A model generated the notes under the pieces. That model was not told where the DNA came from, ran no database searches, and was given only the letters and a program-made list of their open reading frames with translations. 64,000 nt of DNA. Origin: Rhizobium sp. Q54 (GTDB lineage Bacteria > Pseudomonadota > Alphaproteobacteria > Rhizobiales > Beijerinckiaceae). Shown piece by piece: positions 42,260 to 50,421 of this stretch. Position 1 is the stretch's first letter; every line of letters starts with the position of its first letter. The stretch spans positions 62,001-126,000 of the forward strand of contig CAMCUC010000001.1 in the NCBI GenBank assembly GCA_945878875.1, given 5' to 3'. The position numbers and the translations under genes were made by a program.

Positions 42260-42835
42260 CTAAAGGCTTACCTCAAGGTTCACAGGCCGCGTGAACGTGT
42301 TGGCGACGGGCGACCATTTCTTGACGTGCGTGATGAGCGCGTCGATATCTGCTTGCGAAATCCCGTCGCATTCCATCTCGACTTTCACGCGCACGTCCGT
42401 GAAGCCGACGGGCTTCTCGCTCATGTCGCCAGTGCCCCAGACGCCGGTGATGTTGAGATCGCCCTCAAGCTGCAATTCAAGCTTGCGAACAAGCCAGCCG
42501 CGATGTACCGCATTGGCGTGCAGGCCCACAGCCAGACACGAGCCAAGCGCTGCAAGAGAGGCCTCGGAGGGATTTGGCGCGGTGTCGTCTCCCAGCAGCG
42601 CTGGCGGTTCGTCAACGATGTAGGGCGGCAGGCTGCGTATATAATTAGCATGGCGGAAGCGGCCCTCGGCCACGGTCTTGCACTTCAGGGTTTTGATGAC
42701 TTGCGGGTTGGCTTTGCCCGCGGCAATCAGGCCCTCTAGTCCGGCTTTGTCGATGGGCGTCAGGCAATTCGTGGGCGCAGTATTGGGCTCGGGCGCAAGG
42801 CAGCCGGTCAACACGATCTCATCTGAAACGCTCAT
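42260..42835 (-). CDS. OsmC-family protein
   Basis: A 191-residue protein. OsmC/Ohr core features: VIKTLKCKTVAEGRF with one Cys, and NPSEASLAALGSCLAVGLHANAVHRG with the second. This places it in the thiol-dependent peroxidase family, although the subfamily resembles the YhfA/OsmC-like proteins found with sulfur genes more than classical Ohr. First gene of the leftward four-gene group, followed by 62 bases and then the flavoprotein gene. Confidence 0.87.
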   Translation of the reverse strand: MSVSDEIVLTGCLAPEPNTAPTNCLTPIDKAGLEGLIAAGKANPQVIKTLKCKTVAEGRFRHANYIRSLPPYIVDEPPALLGDDTAPNPSEASLAALGSCLAVGLHANAVHRGWLVRKLELQLEGDLNITGVWGTGDMSEKPVGFTDVRVKVEMECDGISQADIDALITHVKKWSPVANTFTRPVNLEVSL

Positions 42836-43103
42836 GGGGAAATCCCTCCTCTGGTAAGGCGCATGCTATTGGCGAGGCGGCGCGAGCCGCTTTCGCAGAT
42901 CGTCAAAGCATCCCGCGTGCCAAGCGCTTTTGCTGCGTCAGCGCGTCGCATATTTTTCTGAATTGGCCCGCGTTTGCGCAAAATGGAGGCGCCGCGCGTG
43001 CGACCGCCTGTTGGGCAAGCAGCCCTGCCCGCACAAGAAATCAGCTTGCGTTGCACTTGTCTTGATCGTCTGCCTCGCTAATGTGCGCCTCTTGCGAGGG
43101 CTT

Positions 43104-43868
43104 ATGCATTTCTTTGATTCAAGCGGCGTGCGCATCGCCTATATCGACATGGCGCCGACCACGCAGGACATCGGCGAGCCGATCCTGCTGATCCATGGCT
43201 TTGCGTCCAATCACGCGGTCAATTGGGTCAACACGATGTGGGTGCGCACGCTCAACCATGCGGGCCGCCGCGTGATCGCGCTCGACAACCGCGGCCACGG
43301 CCAGAGCGAGAAGCTTTACGATCCCGCGCTCTACGCCACGTCCCTGATGGCGCGCGACGCGGTGAACCTGCTCGATCATATGAATATCGAGCGCGCCGAC
43401 GTGATGGGCTATTCCATGGGCGCGCGCATCACCGCCTTCATGGCGATTGAACATGGCGCGCGCATCCGCAAAGCCATTCTGGGCGGGCTCGGCGACCGGC
43501 TGGTGAACGGCGCCGCATTGCCCGGCAACATCGCGCAGGCGATGGAAACGGCCTCGCTCGATGAGCTGACCGATCCGATGCAGCGGATGTTTCGCGCGTT
43601 TGCGCAGCAGACGAAAAGCGACTTGCGCGCGCTGGCCGCCTGCATTCGCGGCTCGCGCCAAAGCCTGACAGCCAAAGGCGTGGGCGCAATCACCTGCCCG
43701 GTTCTGGTGGCGGTGGGCACGAACGACGAGGTGTCTGGCGACGGCCCGGCGTTGGCGCGGCTGCTGCCCAAGGGCCGGGCGCTCGACATTCCGGGGCGCG
43801 ACCACAATCTGGCCGTGGGCGACAAGGTCTACAAGCATGGCGTGCTGGAGTTTCTGCAAGAAGTGTAG
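43104..43868 (+). CDS. Alpha/beta hydrolase
   Basis: The ATG at 43104 after GAGGG gives 254 residues; the track's 312 aa includes an upstream non-coding stretch. The HGFASNHAVNW oxyanion block is followed by VIALDNRGHGQSEK. The nucleophile Ser lies in VMGYSMGARITAFMA, the Asp near VAVGTNDEVSGDG and the His in IPGRDHNLAVGDK. It resembles 3-oxoadipate enol-lactonase-like or general hydrolases; substrate unknown. It stands alone before cysE. Confidence 0.87.
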   Translation: MHFFDSSGVRIAYIDMAPTTQDIGEPILLIHGFASNHAVNWVNTMWVRTLNHAGRRVIALDNRGHGQSEKLYDPALYATSLMARDAVNLLDHMNIERADVMGYSMGARITAFMAIEHGARIRKAILGGLGDRLVNGAALPGNIAQAMETASLDELTDPMQRMFRAFAQQTKSDLRALAACIRGSRQSLTAKGVGAITCPVLVAVGTNDEVSGDGPALARLLPKGRALDIPGRDHNLAVGDKVYKHGVLEFLQEV

Positions 43869-43945
43869 AAACCCGAGGCGGCGAAGCTGGCCTTGCCGTC
43901 GCCGCCGCTGCGCTCATATAATGGGTGACAGATCAGGAATTCCAC

Positions 43946-44785
43946 ATGCCGTCCAGCCAGTCAGGAAAAGTCGCGGGTAACATCATCGGCCTTCGCGACG
44001 TCGATCCGATGTTTGCGCGCATCCGCGTAGAGGCCGAGGAGATCGTGCGCCGCGAGCCGGAAGTGGCGGGCTTTGTGCTGGGTACGATCCTCAATCATGA
44101 CCGGCTGGAGAGCGCGATCATCCATCGGCTGGCTGACCGGCTCGACCATCAGGAAGTGCCCAGCGATCTGATCCGGCAGACGTTTCTGGACGTGATCTCG
44201 CGCGACGCCTCTATTATCGAGGCGTTCCGGTTCGATATGATGGCGGTGGCCGATCGCGATCCTGCCTGCTCGCGCTTTATCGAGCCGCTGTTGTATTTCA
44301 AGGGCTTTCACGCGCTGCAAACCCATCGCCTGGCCCATGCGCTGTGGAAGGCCGGGCGCAAGGATTTCGCGCTCTACCTGCAAAGCCGCTCGTCGGAAAC
44401 CTTCCAGTGCGACATTCACCCCGCCGCAACTGTTGGCAAGGGCGTGTTTCTCGATCACGCCACCGGGCTGGTGGTGGGCTCGACGGCGGTGATTGAGGAC
44501 GACGTATCAATCCTGCACAGCGTGACGCTGGGCGGCACGGGCAAGGAGCGCGGCGACCGTCACCCCAAAATACGTCGCGGCGTGCTGATCGGCGCCGGCG
44601 CCAAGATCATCGGCAATATCGAGGTCGGCGAATGCGCCCGCGTGGCCGCTGGCTCCGTCGTGCTCTCAGCCGTGGCCCCGCGCACCACGGTGGCTGGCGT
44701 GCCCGCGCGCTGGGTGGGGGAGGCCGGCTGCGCCGAGCCTGCGCGCAGCATGGACCAGATTCTGGCGGACAAGTTCCAAGCGTAG
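43946..44785 (+). CDS. cysE: Serine O-acetyltransferase
   Basis: The ATG at 43946, with AGGA eight bases upstream, gives 279 residues; the GTG seven codons earlier has no ribosome site. The N-terminal helical domain (MFARIRVEAEEIVRREPEVAGFV...TILNHDRLESAIIHRLADRL) is that of CysE, followed by a left-handed beta helix (DIHPAATVGKGVFLDHATGLVVGSTAVIEDDVSILHSVTLGGTGKERGDRHPKI). It makes O-acetylserine for cysteine synthesis in the cytosol. Confidence 0.95.
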   Translation: MPSSQSGKVAGNIIGLRDVDPMFARIRVEAEEIVRREPEVAGFVLGTILNHDRLESAIIHRLADRLDHQEVPSDLIRQTFLDVISRDASIIEAFRFDMMAVADRDPACSRFIEPLLYFKGFHALQTHRLAHALWKAGRKDFALYLQSRSSETFQCDIHPAATVGKGVFLDHATGLVVGSTAVIEDDVSILHSVTLGGTGKERGDRHPKIRRGVLIGAGAKIIGNIEVGECARVAAGSVVLSAVAPRTTVAGVPARWVGEAGCAEPARSMDQILADKFQA

Positions 44786-44805
44786 GCTGGCGTTTCCTCT
44801 TTGCC

Positions 44806-44895
44806 ATGTCGCGGCTTGTCTCGCGCCATATCTCGCGCCTCGTCTCGCGCCTTGCCGCCCGCACGCTTTTCTGGCACTTCTCCGCCCCGTATTGA
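44806..44895 (+). CDS. Possible 29-residue Arg-rich small ORF over an internal tandem repeat
   Basis: An ATG at 44806 opens a 29-codon frame (MSRLVSRHISRLVSRLAARTLFWHFSAPY) before a TGA at 44895, too short for the ORF track. The DNA is an imperfect 11-12-bp tandem repeat (TGTCTCGCGCC-A/TATCTCGCGCC/TCGTCTCGCGCC), giving an SRxx periodicity and an amphipathic Arg-rich peptide. No clear ribosome site. It lies between cysE and the DUF3126 gene. Translation is speculative. Confidence 0.25.
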   Translation: MSRLVSRHISRLVSRLAARTLFWHFSAPY

Positions 44896-44910
44896 TCGTG
44901 GAGAAGCGCG

Positions 44911-45306
44911 TTGGACAAGACCGAACTGCAAAAGCTGCAAGCGTTCCTGCGCCATTCCTTTGGCAATCAGGATATTCGCGTCGGGCTTGACCCCAAGAAC
45001 GTCGAACAGGCCGCGGTTCATCTTGGCGAGATCAAGATCGCCAGCATTCTTGTCGATGACGAGGACGGCGACCGCTCGTTCGCGCTTGAGTTGAAGATCC
45101 CCGTCGGGCGCGAAGTGTTGCAGGAATATCTGCGCCGCTTGTTTGAAAACGACGAGATGAAGATCGTCGGCCGGATGAAGAAGACCGATTCGGTTGAGCT
45201 GAACCGGGGCGATGATTTTCTGGGCGTGATTTCAGCCGACGACGCGCGCGGCTCCTCGTTCACGTTGCAGATGGCGATCCTCGACTACGATCTCGACGAT
45301 TTTTAG
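44911..45306 (+). CDS. DUF3126 family protein
   Basis: A TTG start at 44911, with TGGAGAAG upstream, gives 131 residues. The region LQAFLRHSFGNQDIRVGLDPKNVEQAAVHLGEIKIASILVDDEDGDRSFALELKIP is DUF3126, a small alphaproteobacterial family of unknown function. The C-terminal 40 residues (RMKKTDSVELNRGDDFLGVISADD...DYDLDDF) continue the acidic, compact protein. No partner is indicated beyond the cysE neighbourhood. Confidence 0.82.
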   Translation: MDKTELQKLQAFLRHSFGNQDIRVGLDPKNVEQAAVHLGEIKIASILVDDEDGDRSFALELKIPVGREVLQEYLRRLFENDEMKIVGRMKKTDSVELNRGDDFLGVISADDARGSSFTLQMAILDYDLDDF

Positions 45307-45316
45307 TCCTCGATGA

Positions 45317-46030
45317 TTAGTCCTGCTTCCTGAGCAAAGCCGTAACAAAGGAGATTGCGGTGGCTGTCGTGCGCTCCCAATCCTCCAGCAGCGATTGGGA
45401 AAAGCGCAGGCGTACGTCCACGCCGCCCACGCGCAAATCGGCCACGCAGGTCTTCAGCATGAGGGCTGGTTTTTCCGCCGGCTGATCTTCGGCTTTCTCA
45501 ACATCGTGCTGAACCTCATGCTCCTGGATGCGCAAACAGCGCGCGGCAAACAGGCCGCCGGCTGGCGGCGTGAAATGCAGATCCTCGTTGCGATAGGGGC
45601 TGGAATCGGCAAAAGCGCGACGCAGCAGGCCAGCGACGGAAGGAAGGGCTTCGGGCTGCAAATGGCGCAGATAGAGGCGGGCGGTGCGCTCGCTTGGCGC
45701 CAGTTTCTCGTCGCGCGCAAGCAGCGTTACGTACAAAATATGCGCGGCGGAATCGGCGTCTCGTAGCCCCAGCGGGCGCAGCGGCCCGGCTGGCTCCATG
45801 ATTTTTGCGTCCAGAGCCAGCGGCAATTCGTCGATGCGCCCGCCCAGACGGTCAGCGCGGCGAACCATGAACGCGCTGTTCACGACCACGCGCGCCTTCC
45901 CAACAAGCACCGCGACCTCGGCATGAGGCGCAGCCTCTTTTGGCGGCGCCAAATAGCGCGAGGCGGCAAAGCCTGCGCCCGCGAGGCAAACGCCGAAAAC
46001 AATAAATCCGCTCCAGCCAAGTCCGCGCAT
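45317..46030 (-). CDS. Membrane-anchored protein of unknown function
   Basis: A 237-residue protein with one N-terminal hydrophobic segment (WSGFIVFGVCLAGAGFAASRYLA), so the rest is probably periplasmic. No domain is recognised. The middle contains RRADRLGGRIDELPLALDAKIMEPAG and a paired pattern ending RFSQSLLEDWERTTATAISFVTALL. It converges with the DUF3126 gene, with a 10-base gap, and lies before a long palindromic repeat. Confidence 0.6.
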   Translation of the reverse strand: MRGLGWSGFIVFGVCLAGAGFAASRYLAPPKEAAPHAEVAVLVGKARVVVNSAFMVRRADRLGGRIDELPLALDAKIMEPAGPLRPLGLRDADSAAHILYVTLLARDEKLAPSERTARLYLRHLQPEALPSVAGLLRRAFADSSPYRNEDLHFTPPAGGLFAARCLRIQEHEVQHDVEKAEDQPAEKPALMLKTCVADLRVGGVDVRLRFSQSLLEDWERTTATAISFVTALLRKQD

Positions 46031-46142
46031 TGGTCTTTTCTAGACGATTCGCAACTTGCTGTGGAGGTCAAGATATTGCGGGTCGCAGCGCCGCCGATTC
46101 CGTTGCGCGGGCGGTTCCATCTGCCATACTGCTGTCGAGATT

Positions 46143-46320
46143 GGGAGTAGAAGAACCCCTCATCCGTCGCGCGTTGCGCGCCACCTTCTCCCGCAAGGGG
46201 AGAAGGAAGAGCGCTTCAGCAGCGCGCCTCTTTCCTCTTTCTTCCTTCTCCCCTTGCGGGAGAAGGTGGCGCTTGCGTCAGCGAACGACGGATGAGGGGT
46301 ATTCTTTCTTCTACTCCCTA
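46143..46320. repeat. Long palindromic intergenic repeat, family A copy 1
   Basis: This fills most of the 309-bp gap 46031-46339, which has no gene. The arms GGGAGTAGAAGAAcCCCTCATCCGTC and GACGGATGAGGGGtattcTTTCTTCTACTCCC mirror each other, enclosing a second palindrome CACCTTCTCCCGCAAGGGGAGAAGG/CCTTCTCCCCTTGCGGGAGAAGGTG. Related copies lie at 50190, 53931 and 56762. Confidence 0.8.
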
Positions 46321-46339
46321 CGCCCTACGCCCCAGTTAA

Positions 46340-46762
46340 ATGAGACAAAGCATGACAAATCCCTTTGCCGCCCGCCCCACCACCAAAAAAGAGCTGGAGG
46401 AAGGCGCGCTGTTTGCGCCCAAATTTGGCGCCGACGGGCTGATCGTCTGCATCGCTTCCCATGCCGCCACCAACGAGATTCTCATGGTGGCGTATATGAA
46501 CGAAGAGGCGCTGGCGCTAACGCTGGAGACGGGGGTCGCGCATTACTGGTCGCGCTCGCGCAATGCGCTCTGGCGCAAGGGCGATACGTCGGGACAGGTG
46601 CAGCGCGTGGTCGAGATGCGCGTCGATTGCGATCAGGATGCGCTGCTGATCAAGGTTGAGCCCGGCGGCGACGGCAAGGCGTGCCACACCGGGCGCGCCT
46701 CGTGCTTTTATCGTCGCGTGGACATGCGCGACGGGCAGGCGCGCCTGTCGCTGATTGCGTAA
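46340..46762 (+). CDS. hisI: Phosphoribosyl-AMP cyclohydrolase
   Basis: A 140-residue enzyme opening the adenine ring of PR-AMP in histidine synthesis. Metal/active motifs are [15 protein letters not shown] and [54 protein letters not shown] is the conserved core. It is the stand-alone HisI form, without the HisE domain. An internal ATG at 46352 is an equally possible start. Confidence 0.94.
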   Translation: MRQSMTNPFAARPTTKKELEEGALFAPKFGADGLIVCIASHAATNEILMVAYMNEEALALTLETGVAHYWSRSRNALWRKGDTSGQVQRVVEMRVDCDQDALLIKVEPGGDGKACHTGRASCFYRRVDMRDGQARLSLIA

Positions 46763-46771
46763 ATAACGCGC

Positions 46772-47203
46772 TCAGGCGGTGGCGATATAGTCGCGCATCG
46801 CCTGTTGCTCCTGCTCCATTTCGGCGAGGCGCTGCTTCACCACGTCGCCGATGGAGACGATGCCCACCAGCACGCCGTTTTCCACCACGGGAAAATGACG
46901 AAAGCGGCCCGCCGTCATTTGCTCCATCAGGGAGTGAACGCTGGCGCTCTGGCTTGTCGTCACCACGGTGCGCGTCATCCAATTTGCAACCTCGTCCTGT
47001 AATGCAGCGGCGCCTTTGGCGTTGAGCAGGCGCACGATGTCGCGTTCGGAGAAAATGCCTGCGACCGCGCCTTCTCCATCAACAATAACAATCGCGCCAA
47101 TCCGCTTGCGCGCCAGAATCTGCGCGGCTTCCGCCACGCTACACTGCGGGTTGATGGTGGCGACGTCGCGGCCCTTGGCCGCCAATATGCGCCCAACCGT
47201 CAT
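46772..47203 (-). CDS. Tandem CBS-domain protein
   Basis: The ATG at 47203 after AGGGAG gives 143 residues; the track adds 18 codons. Two CBS motifs: VAEAAQILARKRIGAIVIVDGEGAVAGIFSERDIVRLL (about 20-60) and VHSLMEQMTAGRFRHFPVVENGVLVGIVSIGDVVKQRL (about 85-125). CBS pairs bind adenine nucleotides. A free-standing pair like this is common in alphaproteobacteria and probably regulatory; partner unknown. It converges with hisI. Confidence 0.9.
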   Translation of the reverse strand: MTVGRILAAKGRDVATINPQCSVAEAAQILARKRIGAIVIVDGEGAVAGIFSERDIVRLLNAKGAAALQDEVANWMTRTVVTTSQSASVHSLMEQMTAGRFRHFPVVENGVLVGIVSIGDVVKQRLAEMEQEQQAMRDYIATA

Positions 47204-47300
47204 GCCGATCTCCCTTGCTGAATTTCCAGTTTCGCCATCAAAACAGGCGAAGCTCACTCATGATGAGCGCAACATGAAAGTCCGACAAGTTGTCTTTTAG

Positions 47301-48131
47301 TCAGGCGGCGCGTGGAGGCTGTGGCCGCCAATACACGCGTGGCGGCGGATCAAAAAAACCAAACAGCAGAAAGCCTGCGATAAATCCGCCCGCATGCGCT
47401 TCCCACGCAACGCCCGCGTCCGATATTCCAAGCGGCACGGCGAACAAGCCAATGAGCAGGTTGATCGCGAACCACAGCGCGCTGAATTGCAGCACGCGCC
47501 GATCGCGCAGCGCCACACGCAGGGGCGCCGCCGGGACGCGCACAGCAAGCTCAGGCGGGAGCGGCTCGTCGAGCGCTTTTCCCAGCGGGGCGCCCGGCTG
47601 AAATATGAACCGCAGCGCAGCCGCCATCATGCCAGACACCGAGGCCGACGCGCCCACGACAGGCGTCAAGTCCAACGGACGCGCGAGATAATGCGCGCCA
47701 GCGCCAGCGGCGGCGGCAACCAGGAAAAACGCCAACGTGCGCATGGTTCCAAAACGCAGCGCCACCGGGGCGCCAAACGCAGCCAGCCACAACACGTTCA
47801 TGCCCAGATGCGTCCAGTCCGCATGCAGGATGGAATAGGTGAACATGCTCCAGCCGTCACCATGGCCGTCGCCCAAAAAGAATTGCGCTGCAAGCACTGC
47901 GTTGCGGCTGCCGGTATTGGCCAGCCGCGTCAATTCGTCGGCTATTCCATCGGGATTGAACGAGAAGGTAAACCGCCCCGGCACGAACGAGAGCGCCTGC
48001 AAAAGCATGGCGTCCGCCTCAGCCGTCAGCCAGATGTCGCGCACAAGATGCACGAGGGCGAGGAAAGCGATCACGAAGACCAGGCTTCCCGGCAGATTGA
48101 ACATCGGCTCACGCGCGCCGCCCGGTCTCAT
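47301..48131 (-). CDS. Rhomboid-family intramembrane serine protease
   Basis: A 276-residue protein with about six helices. Conserved features: HADWTHLGMNVLWLAAFGAPV (the HxxxHxxxN helix), PVVGASASVSGMMAAALRFIF with the catalytic Ser of the GxS loop, and WEAHAGGFIAGFLLFGFF with the catalytic His. It cleaves transmembrane segments; substrates unknown. GAGGGATGCTGA precedes the ATG at 48131. Its N-terminus is close to the PAS/PilZ pair transcribed away from it. Confidence 0.87.
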   Translation of the reverse strand: MRPGGAREPMFNLPGSLVFVIAFLALVHLVRDIWLTAEADAMLLQALSFVPGRFTFSFNPDGIADELTRLANTGSRNAVLAAQFFLGDGHGDGWSMFTYSILHADWTHLGMNVLWLAAFGAPVALRFGTMRTLAFFLVAAAAGAGAHYLARPLDLTPVVGASASVSGMMAAALRFIFQPGAPLGKALDEPLPPELAVRVPAAPLRVALRDRRVLQFSALWFAINLLIGLFAVPLGISDAGVAWEAHAGGFIAGFLLFGFFDPPPRVYWRPQPPRAA

Positions 48132-48321
48132 TCAGCATCCCTCTCTGGGTTGGCGCCCTTCATGGGACTTTGAGGCGCGCCGGGCAAGTAAAACGCAAAA
48201 AAGAAAAACTCCGCCGCCTGTTGGCACGGCGCTGGCTGTCCATTGCTGCGCGGCCAAACGCACGCGGCGGCAGGCGTATCGTTATGGCGCGGTGTGGATC
48301 AATTCGTGACAGGTAGAAAAC

Positions 48322-48972
48322 ATGGAGTCGCAAGATACAGCCTGCCTGCCAACGCCACACCCATGCACGAAAAAGGCCTGCGTGCAGAAGGCTTGTAGGG
48401 AAGATGCCTGCATGCAGCAGGCTTGTATAGAGAATGCCTGCATGCTGCAGGCTTGCAGGATTGAGGACATCATCCAAAGCTGGCGACGTCTGCGCGGCGA
48501 ACGCGCCGTCCCGTGCGTGCGCGACGACGCATTGTCAGCCACCATGATGCTGGCCCCTGATCGCGACAACGTGTTTCGTGTAATGGTTGCAGGCGCCCTT
48601 GCGCAGCGCTGGAGCGGCCTGGCTTTTGGCGCCGCTTTCGTCTCCATCCTCGCACAAGAGCATCGCCGCCAGATGACGCGGCGCCTCGCAGACGCCGCGC
48701 GCCGCCAGACGCCAAGCCTAACGCGGGCGCGTAAAAGCCTGACGCGGGCGCGCAAGTGCGCCGGTTCAGACGTCGAGATCGACATTTTGTTGCTGCCGCT
48801 GCGCAGCGGCAGAACCGGGCGCGCGGGATCTGCGGGGGATGCAATGGTGCTCGTGGGGCTGTCGCCTGTCGCCATGCAGCCGCTTTGTCAAAACCTGACT
48901 GACTGCCGCGACATGGTTCTGGATTGCTCAGGCCCGCTGCCCGGTTTCGCCGCGCCGGTAATTCAGCCTTAA
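48322..48972 (+). CDS. PAS_5-like protein with a Cys-rich tandem-repeat N-terminus
   Basis: A 216-residue protein. Residues 50-105 (IEDIIQSWRRLRGERAVPCVRDDALSATMMLAPDRDNVFRVMVAGALAQRWSGLAFGAAFVSIL) fit the alphaproteobacterial PAS_5 (DUF1457) family, which is often next to PilZ genes as here. Residues 1-48 are exceptional: three tandem 10-residue repeats (ACVQKACRED, ACMQQACIEN, ACMLQACRIE) and about nine Cys. The last part (LLPLRSGRTGRAGSAGDAMVLVGLSPVA) is the family's end strand pattern. Possible ligand- or metal-sensing input for cyclic-di-GMP-linked output; inference only. Confidence 0.7.
   Translation: MESQDTACLPTPHPCTKKACVQKACREDACMQQACIENACMLQACRIEDIIQSWRRLRGERAVPCVRDDALSATMMLAPDRDNVFRVMVAGALAQRWSGLAFGAAFVSILAQEHRRQMTRRLADAARRQTPSLTRARKSLTRARKCAGSDVEIDILLLPLRSGRTGRAGSAGDAMVLVGLSPVAMQPLCQNLTDCRDMVLDCSGPLPGFAAPVIQP
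48376..48465 (+). repeat. Three 30-bp direct repeats inside the PAS_5-like gene
   Basis: Units start at 48376, 48406 and 48436, each beginning GCCTGC(A/G)TGC and followed by AGGCTTG. They encode ten residues each with the pattern ACxxxACxxx. Two contain the palindromes GCCTGCA-TGC-TGCAGGC and GCCTGC-ATGCA-GCAGGC, so the DNA or RNA can also form hairpins. Confidence 0.85.
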
Positions 48973-49024
48973 CTGACGATTGCTAACATCCATCGCTTCT
49001 GTATGCGTGTGTGGAGTTGGTGCA

Positions 49025-49648
49025 TTGTCGCTAGAATCTGCGATAGCCGTTCTGGGCCCTGCCGCCGGGGCGTGGCGTGAAAAGCGTCGGCACGCACGCA
49101 CGAAGCTTGAATTGCTGGGCCGCTACATGATTGCAGGTCGCGCCGAATATCCGTTCCAGACCATCGACATTTCCGCCGGCGGACTTGCTGTTTTCGCGCC
49201 CGAAAGCGGAGAGATCGGCCAGCGCGTCGTACTCTACCTCGATGAGCTGGGCCGACTTGAAGGCCAGATCGTGCGCCATATCGAGGGCGGGTTCGCCGTG
49301 GAGATCAACGCCACCCCCGCCCGGCGCGACAAGCTGGCGGACCAGATCACCTGGCTGGCCAACCGCACATTGTTCGACACGACCGAAATGCGCCGACATG
49401 ACCGCGTCGTGCCCAATAATCCAGCTTCAAAGATCACGTTCGCCAATGGCCATGAGCTGATGGTCAACGTGCTCGAAGTGTCGTTGTCGGGTGCCACCAT
49501 TGAATGCGAGATTCCGCCGCAGGAGGGCGAACTCGTCGTCGTCGGATCCACCAAAGGCCGCGTGTTGCGGGTGCAGGGCGAATTCTTCGCGATGGAATTC
49601 GTGCGCCTGCTGCCAGCCGCCACCTTCGATGAAGACGTAATCCTATAG
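49025..49648 (+). CDS. Tandem PilZ-domain protein
   Basis: The TTG at 49025, with GGAG eight bases upstream, gives 207 residues; the ORF track begins 15 codons earlier at another TTG. The first PilZ domain has RRHARTKLELLGRY and DISAGGL (RxxxR and D/NxSxxG motifs). The second has RRHDR and EVSLSGATIEC. PilZ domains bind cyclic-di-GMP, so this is likely a cytosolic effector. It follows the PAS_5-like gene on the same strand. Confidence 0.85.
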   Translation: MSLESAIAVLGPAAGAWREKRRHARTKLELLGRYMIAGRAEYPFQTIDISAGGLAVFAPESGEIGQRVVLYLDELGRLEGQIVRHIEGGFAVEINATPARRDKLADQITWLANRTLFDTTEMRRHDRVVPNNPASKITFANGHELMVNVLEVSLSGATIECEIPPQEGELVVVGSTKGRVLRVQGEFFAMEFVRLLPAATFDEDVIL

Positions 49649-50170
49649 CTGGCGCAAGCCATTGCGGTAGCGCCGTGCATTCTCGACATAATGACCGGCG
49701 CCGCGCCGCATTTTTGCAATCGCCGCGTCGTCCAGCGTGCGCACGACGCGCGCGGGCGATCCCACAATAAGGCTGCCGTCTGGAAAGTCCTTCCCCTCGG
49801 TCACGAGCGCATTGGCGCCCACGAGGCAATTGCGCCCGATGCGCGCGCCGTTGAGGATTGTCGCGCCCATGCCGATCAGGGAGCCCTCGCCAATCGTGCA
49901 GCCATGCAGAATGCAGCCGTGGCCGATGGTGACGTCCTCGCCCACTTCCAGCGGCGAGCCGGGATCGGTGTGCATGATCGTTCCGTCCTGCACGTTGGAG
50001 CGCGCCCCTATCACGATCCAGTCGCGGTCGCCGCGCAACACGCAGCCAAACCAGACGCTGGAGTCCTCGCCCAGCAAAACCTTGCCAATAACGCTGGCGT
50101 CCGGCGCAACAAAGCAGGCCCCGCTGGCGGGCAATTCCGGCGCGATATCGTCGAGAGCATAAAGCGGCAT
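49643..50170 (-). CDS. Gamma-class carbonic anhydrase family protein
   Basis: The ATG at 50170, with CAGGAATCC upstream, gives 175 residues; the track adds 31 codons. Left-handed beta-helix hexapeptides run through VAPDASVIGKVLLGEDSSVWFGCVLRGDRDWIVIGARSNVQDGTIMHTDPGSPLEVGEDVTIGHGCILHGCTIGEGSLIGMGATI. The zinc His positions are represented by MHT, GHGC and LHGC. Relatives (YrdA/PaaY/CaiE) include active carbonic anhydrases and thioesterase-like enzymes. Its last six bases overlap the convergent PilZ gene. Confidence 0.9.
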   Translation of the reverse strand: MPLYALDDIAPELPASGACFVAPDASVIGKVLLGEDSSVWFGCVLRGDRDWIVIGARSNVQDGTIMHTDPGSPLEVGEDVTIGHGCILHGCTIGEGSLIGMGATILNGARIGRNCLVGANALVTEGKDFPDGSLIVGSPARVVRTLDDAAIAKMRRGAGHYVENARRYRNGLRQL

Positions 50171-50189
50171 GGGGGGATTCCTGTGGAAT

Positions 50190-50306
50190 GGCGAGTAGCG
50201 AGCAGGCAGCAGGCAGAAGTACCCCTTATCCATCGCGCTACCTTGCGCGAGCAAGCAACGCATAACGAGTATTATTCTACTCGCTACTGCCTACTGCCTA
50301 CTGCCT
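50190..50306. repeat. Palindromic repeat, family A copy 2
   Basis: GCGAGTAGCGAGcaggcagcaggcagaagta and ttattCTACTCGCTACTGCCTACTGCCTACTGCC are imperfect inverted arms built of 7-base tandem units (CTACTGC). The core ACCCCTTATCCATCGCGC is shared with other copies (CCCCTCATCCGTCGCGC). It lies in the 251-bp gap before the first OMP gene. Confidence 0.7.
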
Positions 50307-50421
50307 AAGCGTCAAATATGACCTGTCCAGAAATGAGACGCCAACTTCAGCTGGGCCTTATCCGTCAATTAACCATGATCGCATAATTTGAAGGGAGATT
50401 TTAGTAGCGAAAGTTTCAGAC

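Noticed and set aside
46143-46320. Insertion sequence at the long palindrome
   Set aside because: No transposase frame and no flanking target duplication seen; it is better called a short non-coding repeat.
48376-48465. CRISPR array at the 30-bp repeats
   Set aside because: Three direct repeats without spacers, in frame within a coding sequence; no cas genes are near.
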